This document shows, one piece after another, positions 58,931 to 64,000 of a DNA stretch of 64,000 nucleotides (within the stretch, counting starts at the first letter, position 1; each line of letters starts with the position of its first letter). This DNA is from Mesorhizobium sp. M1B.F.Ca.ET.045.04.1.1 (GTDB taxonomy: Bacteria > Pseudomonadota > Alphaproteobacteria > Rhizobiales > Rhizobiaceae), in contig NZ_CP034448.1 in NCBI RefSeq assembly GCF_003952465.1, forward strand, positions 5,681,001 through 5,745,000, given 5' to 3'. The notes below the pieces were generated by a model that saw only the letters and a list, made by a program, of their open reading frames with translations, was not told where the DNA came from and did no database searches. Position numbers and translations under genes: made by a program.

Positions 58931-61900
58931 TTCGCGCGAGGCCGGGGAACAGCCCGCGCCCTTCCCCATCATCGGCATCGGCGCGTCGGCTGGTGGTATC
59001 GCGGCGCTGCAGACACTCTTTCCGGAAGTTCCAGCCGACAGCGGCTTTGCCTATGTGGTGATCCAGCATCTCGACGCCGAGCACGAAAGCGTGCTCGCAA
59101 GCATCATTCAGCGCTGCACCGCAATCGAAACGAAAACTGCGGCCGAGGGGCTGGAGATCGAGCCCGACCACATCTACGTCACCCCTCCGGGCGTCTCGGT
59201 GACAGTCGAAGGGCAGCGTTTTCACGTAGCCAAGATGACCACCATGCGTGCCAGACGAACGCCGATCGACGATTTCTTCGCCTCGCTGGCGCACGACCAG
59301 GCTGAGAATGCGGCCGGGATAATCCTTTCCGGAACGGGCAGCGACGGCACCATCGGGCTGAGGGCAATCAAGGAGCGCGGCGGGCTGACGCTGGCCCAGG
59401 AGAGCGCCGAATATGACGGCATGATGCGCAGCGCCGTCCAGAGCGGCATGATCGACATGGTGCTTCCCGCGGAACAAATGGCCGCGAAGCTGGTCGGCTA
59501 TTTCAGCCACGCCAACCGTACCGAAAGCGAGCGCGACCGGCGCAAGCGCGACGTGGCGGAACAGCTTTCGCGCATCGCGGCGCTGCTTCGCACACGCACC
59601 GGCCATGATTTCAGCGGCTACAAGGACAACACCATCCTGCGGCGTATCCAGCGCCGCATGCAGGTGCTTCAGATCGACGAGCCGGCCGCCTTCTACGAGC
59701 GGCTGCGCGACGAGCCGCAGCAGGTGGACCTTCTGTTCCAGGACCTGCTGATCGGCGTGACCAGCTTCTTCCGCGACCCGCAGGCCTTCGAGGCGCTCGA
59801 ACGCTTCGTCATTCCCAAGCTTTTCGAGGACCGCAAGCCTGACGAGACGATCAGGGTCTGGGTGCCGGGCTGCGCCACCGGCGAGGAAGCCTATTCGATC
59901 GCCATGCTCCTGAAGGAGAACGCGCCGCGCGGTGCCGCCTCGCCCAACCTGCAGATCTTCGCCACCGACATCGACGAGCGCGCCCTGGAAGTGGCCCGCG
60001 CCGGCCGCTATCCGGCGACGATCGCGACCGATGTGACGCCCAAGCGCCTCAAGGAGTTCTTTTCGCGCGAGGACGGCACCTATCGTATCGCCTCCGACCT
60101 GCGGGAAATCTGCCTGTTCTCGGCGCATAATCTGTTGCGCGATCCGCCCTTTTCCAAGCTCGACCTGATCGCCTGCCGGAACCTTTTGATCTACATGGGA
60201 CCGGAGCTGCAGGAGAAGATCGTCCCGATCTTCCATTACGCGCTGCGCAACAACGGCTATCTGTTCCTCGGCTCCTCGGAGAACGTCACGCGCCACGGGC
60301 GCCTGTTCTCGACCGTCGACAAGGCGAGCCGCATCTTCCAGAAGCGAAGCGGAGTCGCCATGCAGCGGCTGCCGGAATTCCCGCTGGCGGCCGCGGCCAG
60401 GCCGGCGCTCCCGCTTGCGCGCCGGGGGGCGCCGGCGAGTACCTTGCGGGAAGTTGCGGAACGCGTTCTCGTCGAGCGCTATGCGCCCGCCTATGTCATC
60501 ATCAACGCCGACGGCGAACTGATGCACAGTTCGGGAGGCACGGGCAAATATCTGGAGCTCGCCGCAGGCGCCCCCGACCACAACGTCTTTTCCATGGCGC
60601 GCCGCGGGCTGCGCATGGATTTGCGGGCGGCGCTCCACAAGGCGGTCAGCACCGGACAGGTGGCGGTCCAGAACAAGATCAGCATCGGCACCAATGGCGG
60701 GCGCCAGACGATCAGCCTGGCCGTGCAGCCGCTGCCGCCCGACGGCTCGCCCGACCCGCTCTACATGCTGGTCTTCCGCGACATCGGCGGCATCAAGCCG
60801 GAGGCCGAGGACGAGCCGGTCCACACCACCGACGATGTCGAAAGCGCCAATGTCAGCCAGCTCGAAAAGGAGCTGAGAGAAACCAGGGAGCGGCTGCAGA
60901 TCACGACGGAGGAGCTCGAATCCTCCAACGAGGAGCTGAAATCCTCGAACGAGGAACTGTCCTCGATCAACGAGGAACTGCAGTCCTCCAACGAAGAGCT
61001 GGAAACCTCCAAGGAAGAGCTGCAGTCGATCAACGAGGAACTGCAGACCGTCAATGCCGAGCTCAACATCCGCGTCGACGAGCTCAGCCGCGCCAACAAC
61101 GACATGGCGAACCTGCTCGAAAGCACGCAGATCGCCACCGTGTTCCTCGACCGCGACCTCTGCATCAAGAGCTTCACGCCGACTGCGCGCGACCTGTTCA
61201 GGCTGGTCGAGAGCGATGTCGGCCGGCCGCTCGCGCATGTGCGCCCGCGTTTCCCCGCCGACGGGCTGCAGGCCGACATGGAACATGTGCTGCATAGGCT
61301 CGGCACGATCGAGCGGCAGATCGAGGGCGCCGAGAACAGCAAGCGCTACATCATGCGCGTGCTGCCCTACCGCACGGTCGACAATGTCATCGCCGGCGTC
61401 GTCGTCACCTTCGTCGACGTCACACAGATCGCGCGGGCGGAGGAAAGGATCGGCGCGCTCTCGCATGATCTGCGCAACCGTGTCGAAAGCCTGGAAACGC
61501 TGCTGGACCTCGTGCCGGTGGGCATCTTCATCGCCGAAGACGGTAACGGCGAGGCGATCCGCGCCAACCGCCGCGCGACGGAACTCGCCGGACGGCGCGC
61601 CACGGACGGCAAGCTGACGCAGGTGCCGGCCGGGCTGCCGCTGATGATCGACGGCGCTGCAGTGGCAACGGGCGATCAGCCCCTGCAGAAGGCGATGCGA
61701 ACGGGCAAGGCCATCCCCGGCTATGAGGCGCGGATCGCACGGTCGGACGGATCGAGCATCGACGTGATGATGTCGGCCAATCCGCTGTTCGACGAATCCG
61801 GCAAGGTGCGCGGCGCGATTGCGACCCTGGTCGACATATCGAACCACAAGGAAGCGGAACGCAGCCAGGAAAGGCTTCTGCACGAACTGCAGCACCGCGT

Positions 61901-62501
61901 AAAAAACATCCTCGCCACGATCACGGCGCTGGCCTCGCGCATGATCCGCTCGTCAAATTCGATGGGCGAATTCTCGACCTCGTTCCAGGATCGGCTGCAC
62001 GCGATGGCCCGTACGCATGAGGTGCTGTCGTCCTACAATTGGGGCGATGCCGACCTCGAGCAGCTGCTCAGGGCGATGCTCTCTCCCTACAGCAGCGAAC
62101 GCCAGAGCCTCGTTGTCCGCGGCCGGCCGCTCCACCTCGATGGAGTGACGGCGGCGACGCTCGGCATGGTGTTCTTCGAGCTTGCCAGCAACGCCGCCAA
62201 ATACGGAGCGCTTTCCGTCGATACCGGGCGCGTCGAAGTCTCCTGGGGCTTCGCGAAGCCGGGCGTGCTGTCGGTCACCTGGAAGGAAATCGGCGGTCCA
62301 GCGGTAGAAAAGCCATCCCGCATGAATTTTGGAACAACTTTCATCCAGCAGAGTTTAGAGTACGAATTGAGGGGAAGTGTCGAATTGAACTTCAGACCTG
62401 CCGGCCTGGAGTGCCGGCTTGAGATTCCCTTGTCCCAAACGGAAACCGTCGACCAGTTGCCTGGCACGAATGAACAAGAGCGCCCCATTGTCCGGCCTTA
62501 A
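58884..62501 (+). CDS. CheB-CheR-PAS-HWE histidine kinase
   Basis: A 1205-residue hybrid sensor. Residues 28-210: CheB (IIGIGASAGGIAALQ, VIQHLD, LSGTGSDGTIGL). Residues 225-480: CheR methyltransferase (SFFRDPQAFEALE, VWVPGCATGEEAYSIA, LIACRNLLIYM). Residues 500-650: PAS-like. Residues 657-735: coiled coil of heptads (EELESSNEELKSSNEEL, ELQSINEELQTVNAELN). Residues 740-980: two PAS segments. Residues 990-1190: HWE kinase, with His1004 in ELQHRVKNIL, N-box LASNAAKYGAL and TWKEIGGP. It overlaps the CheB gene upstream by 47 bases and the response regulator downstream by 32. Confidence 0.92.
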   Translation: MARSTRKASTRKARASSREAGEQPAPFPIIGIGASAGGIAALQTLFPEVPADSGFAYVVIQHLDAEHESVLASIIQRCTAIETKTAAEGLEIEPDHIYVTPPGVSVTVEGQRFHVAKMTTMRARRTPIDDFFASLAHDQAENAAGIILSGTGSDGTIGLRAIKERGGLTLAQESAEYDGMMRSAVQSGMIDMVLPAEQMAAKLVGYFSHANRTESERDRRKRDVAEQLSRIAALLRTRTGHDFSGYKDNTILRRIQRRMQVLQIDEPAAFYERLRDEPQQVDLLFQDLLIGVTSFFRDPQAFEALERFVIPKLFEDRKPDETIRVWVPGCATGEEAYSIAMLLKENAPRGAASPNLQIFATDIDERALEVARAGRYPATIATDVTPKRLKEFFSREDGTYRIASDLREICLFSAHNLLRDPPFSKLDLIACRNLLIYMGPELQEKIVPIFHYALRNNGYLFLGSSENVTRHGRLFSTVDKASRIFQKRSGVAMQRLPEFPLAAAARPALPLARRGAPASTLREVAERVLVERYAPAYVIINADGELMHSSGGTGKYLELAAGAPDHNVFSMARRGLRMDLRAALHKAVSTGQVAVQNKISIGTNGGRQTISLAVQPLPPDGSPDPLYMLVFRDIGGIKPEAEDEPVHTTDDVESANVSQLEKELRETRERLQITTEELESSNEELKSSNEELSSINEELQSSNEELETSKEELQSINEELQTVNAELNIRVDELSRANNDMANLLESTQIATVFLDRDLCIKSFTPTARDLFRLVESDVGRPLAHVRPRFPADGLQADMEHVLHRLGTIERQIEGAENSKRYIMRVLPYRTVDNVIAGVVVTFVDVTQIARAEERIGALSHDLRNRVESLETLLDLVPVGIFIAEDGNGEAIRANRRATELAGRRATDGKLTQVPAGLPLMIDGAAVATGDQPLQKAMRTGKAIPGYEARIARSDGSSIDVMMSANPLFDESGKVRGAIATLVDISNHKEAERSQERLLHELQHRVKNILATITALASRMIRSSNSMGEFSTSFQDRLHAMARTHEVLSSYNWGDADLEQLLRAMLSPYSSERQSLVVRGRPLHLDGVTAATLGMVFFELASNAAKYGALSVDTGRVEVSWGFAKPGVLSVTWKEIGGPAVEKPSRMNFGTTFIQQSLEYELRGSVELNFRPAGLECRLEIPLSQTETVDQLPGTNEQERPIVRP

Positions 62502-62850
62502 GATCCTCGTCGTCGAGGACTCGTTCCTGGTTGCGCTCGATCTCTCCGACGAATTGACCGATGCAGGCTGCGATGTCGTCGGTCCCGCGCCCTCCGTCAA
62601 ACAGGCGCTCGAGCAGATCGATGGCGTCGAGCTGGACGGGGCGGTGCTCGACGTCAACCTGCATGGCGAACGCAGCTTCCCGCTCGCCGAGCACCTCGCC
62701 ACGCGCGATGTCCCTTTTGTTTTCCTCACCGGCTATGACAGCTCCACGATCTTTCCCGAGCAGTTCCGGGATTCGCCAAGACTGTCGAAGCCCGTCGAGA
62801 CCAGACAGCTCATTGAGGCGGTTTCGCGGTTTGGCGAGCGCAAGCATTGA
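62470..62850 (+). CDS. Single-domain response regulator
   Basis: A 126-residue receiver domain with no output module. Acidic pair Glu16-Asp17 (ILVVEDSFLV), phosphoacceptor Asp61 (GAVLDVNLHGE), Thr in VFLTGYDS and Lys in RLSKPV are all present. The start at 62470 lies inside the kinase gene, which stops at 62501, so the two are translationally coupled. It probably receives phosphate from the HWE kinase and passes it on by protein contact, as in the general stress or chemotaxis-like circuits of alphaproteobacteria. Confidence 0.9.
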   Translation: MNKSAPLSGLKILVVEDSFLVALDLSDELTDAGCDVVGPAPSVKQALEQIDGVELDGAVLDVNLHGERSFPLAEHLATRDVPFVFLTGYDSSTIFPEQFRDSPRLSKPVETRQLIEAVSRFGERKH

Positions 62851-62856
62851 GGGTTT

Positions 62857-62996
62857 ATTCCTTCTCCCCTTGTGGGAGAAGGTGGATCGGCGCGCAGCGC
62901 CGAGACGGATGGAACGCCAGCGTCTCATTCCGCTGGAACACCCCTCATCCGTCGCCTTCGGCGACACCTTCTCCCACAAGGGGAGAAGGAGAGGCG
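62857..62996. repeat. Inverted-repeat element (family B, RR/TetR gap)
   Basis: Copy related to that at 7014-7203: CTTCTCCCCTTGTGGGAGAAGG and its inverted twin CCTTCTCCCACAAGGGGAGAAGG surround CACCCCTCATCCGTC and GCCGAGACGGATGG. It lies at the 3' ends of the response regulator and TetR genes and may terminate both. Confidence 0.8.
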
Positions 62997-63662
62997 CTAC
63001 CCCCTCGCCCCGAACCTCAGCCCATCCATCAACAGCTTCACCAGCCGTCCCGAGCGCTCGCGCCAGTCGGGCGTGTTGGGGGCGGAGTAGATGCCGCCGA
63101 GCGCATGCATCACATCCGAGGCGTCGACGTCGGCGCGGATTTTTCCGGAAGCGGCGGCCGCCTCGACCAGGCTTCGCATAGCGCCCGAGACGCGTCCGGA
63201 CGTGTCGGAGAACAGCGTCGAGTTGGTGGTGAGCAGGATGCGAAGGCTTGTGGCCAGGCCGCGCTTGGTGGCGATATAGTCCACGAAGCGCTGCATCCAG
63301 AGTTCCAGCGCGACGTCGGCCGGATGATCGTGCGCGAGCTCCTCCGCCGCCTGGCAGAGCCCTTCCACCTCGCGGCGATAGACCACCTCGACCAGGTGCT
63401 CACGCGTCGGGAAATGCCGGTAGAGCGTGCCGATGCCGACCCCTGCCCGTTTCGCAATCTCCTCCAGCGAGGCATCGACGCCGTCGGCCGCGAAAGCCTG
63501 CGCCGCCACCTCGACGAGCTTGTCGCGGTTGCGCTGCGCGTCGGCGCGCAGCGGCTTCTGTACCGGCGCCTCAGGCTTTTCGGCGGTCTCTGGCGGCTGT
63601 TCAGTCAGTTTTTTCTCCACTCTCGCAATATGGGGGTTGAACCAAGGCGGCCCAGCCCCCAA
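62997..63662 (-). CDS. TetR-family transcriptional regulator
   Basis: A 221-residue regulator. The HTH is KLVEVAAQAFAADGVDASLE followed by EIAKRAGVGIGTLYRHFPTREHLVEVVY, standard for TetR. The C-terminal half includes the helices typical of the ligand pocket (MQRFVDYIATKRGLATSLRI, SLVEAAAASGKIRADVDASDV). TTG at 63662 or GTG at 63620 could be the start; the TTG gives a 38-residue N-terminal arm. A 20-bp palindrome lies seven bases upstream of TTG, so it probably represses itself and a plus-strand gene. Confidence 0.85.
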   Translation of the reverse strand: MGAGPPWFNPHIARVEKKLTEQPPETAEKPEAPVQKPLRADAQRNRDKLVEVAAQAFAADGVDASLEEIAKRAGVGIGTLYRHFPTREHLVEVVYRREVEGLCQAAEELAHDHPADVALELWMQRFVDYIATKRGLATSLRILLTTNSTLFSDTSGRVSGAMRSLVEAAAASGKIRADVDASDVMHALGGIYSAPNTPDWRERSGRLVKLLMDGLRFGARG

Positions 63663-63668
63663 GTAAAC

Positions 63669-63688
63669 AAACGGAGGCGCCTCCGTTT
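63669..63688. promoter_or_regulatory. 20-bp palindrome AAACGGAGGCGCCTCCGTTT, TetR operator candidate
   Basis: A perfect 20-bp palindrome immediately upstream of the TetR start and in the gap to the next plus-strand gene. Length, symmetry and position are those of TetR operators; A-A-C-G-G-A-G type arms are commonly seen for TetR regulators in this group. Confidence 0.65.
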
Positions 63689-63747
63689 TAGTGGAGCACC
63701 TTTATCATATAATCAGGGGAAGCGGTATGTCACGTGTTGAGCGCCAA

Positions 63748-63903
63748 ATCTCCCCCTCGAGGGGGAGATGTCGCCGAAGGCGACAGAGGGGGTCGTTGCG
63801 CGTGAAGCGCCAGCGCCTTGCGCGACGACAGACCGCGCCGGCGCTCTACGTGAGACGACCCCTTCTGTCCTGCCGGACATCTCCCCCTCAAGGGGGGAGA
63901 TTA
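63748..63903. repeat. Mosaic intergenic palindrome (family A)
   Basis: Complete unit: ATCTCCCCCTCGAGGGGGAG, CCGAAGGCGACAGAGGGGGT, then the inverted ACCCCTTCTGTCCTGCCGGA and CTCAAGGGGGGAGATTAG. Confidence 0.85.
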
Positions 63904-63983
63904 GCAGCTTCCACGCCTTGCCCCTCTCCCTCCAAGCCCCATTTCCATCCGCCTAGCGTCCAGCAATCGGAGCCCGACGCCCC

Positions 63984-64000
63984 ATGACAAGTCAAATCCA
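63984..64000 (+). CDS. Possible start of a gene running off the right edge
   Basis: ATG at 63984 reads Met-Thr-Ser-Gln-Ile and leaves the window. CGGAG lies 11 bases before it, a somewhat long distance. Its position on the plus strand divergent from TetR suggests a TetR-controlled gene (often a transporter). Too short to identify. Confidence 0.25.

Noticed and set aside
58839..61895. 1018-codon minus-strand open frame opposite the CheB-CheR kinase
   Set aside because: Complement of a coding sequence with full domain support; the antisense protein has no recognisable domain.

Overview
The window is a chromosome-like stretch of a high-GC alphaproteobacterium, most likely Mesorhizobium or a close relative in the Phyllobacteriaceae. 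The pointers are the codon use, the protein families (DUF1127, HWE histidine kinase, MocE-type Rieske protein, Ku/LigD repair) and above all the many rhizobial intergenic palindromic repeats. The taxon is an inference, because no rRNA or tRNA gene is present. No prophage, conjugation gene, complete insertion sequence or CRISPR array was seen.

Layout. 1-5.4 kb: start of a PLP aminotransferase (cut by the window edge), a sulfotransferase-like protein, a frameshifted GYD-domain gene, DUF1127 and DUF2934 small proteins, an MscS channel and a cytosine-deaminase-like amidohydrolase. 5.7-5.86 kb: a candidate structured RNA with a terminator. 5.9-12 kb: GFA protein, isochorismatase-family hydrolase, divergent LysR/MFS pair and an amidase. 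A 220-bp non-coding element with terminal inverted repeats sits inside one of the local repeats. 12-17 kb: a large SEL1-repeat membrane protein, then three tandem peptides of 30-35 residues with a near-identical lasso-type leader and different tails, a second small inverted-repeat element, and a membrane-anchored SdrD-B-like protein.

17-24.7 kb is a DNA repair block: exonuclease III, Ku, LigD, and a BRCT/HTH/TPR protein whose start codon overlaps the Ku stop codon. A small GIY-YIG nuclease gene lies between Ku and LigD on the other strand, bracketed by inverted copies of a repeat. 24.8-32.7 kb: a solitary GroEL, GNAT, a frameshifted aldo/keto reductase, Hsp20, a GST, a flavin monooxygenase and small unknown proteins. 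32.8-37.3 kb: a four-gene CUT1 sugar ABC transporter operon behind a LacI-type palindrome.

37.3-49.2 kb: a mix of VOC proteins, an MFS transporter, an ankyrin protein, DUF1330, LysE, a divergent cupin/LuxR-type pair with palindromes between them, a Kef-type antiporter with a USP domain, DUF2270 and a second sulfotransferase. 49.4-54.1 kb: a minus-strand cassette of LacI regulator (frameshifted), PanB-like enzyme, sterol-desaturase-type hydroxylase, CUT2 binding protein and Rieske ferredoxin. It recalls rhizopine moc genes and may be a catabolic unit. 54.6-64 kb: a SARP/alpha-beta hydrolase/degenerate cyclase fusion, an aldo/keto reductase, an overlapping sensory operon (CheB, CheB-CheR-PAS-HWE kinase, response regulator) and a TetR gene behind a 20-bp palindrome.

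Three single-base frameshifts (GYD, aldo/keto reductase, LacI) disturb otherwise intact genes. They may be real lesions or assembly errors. The most interesting objects are the triple leader-peptide locus and the BRCT-TPR protein coupled to Ku.
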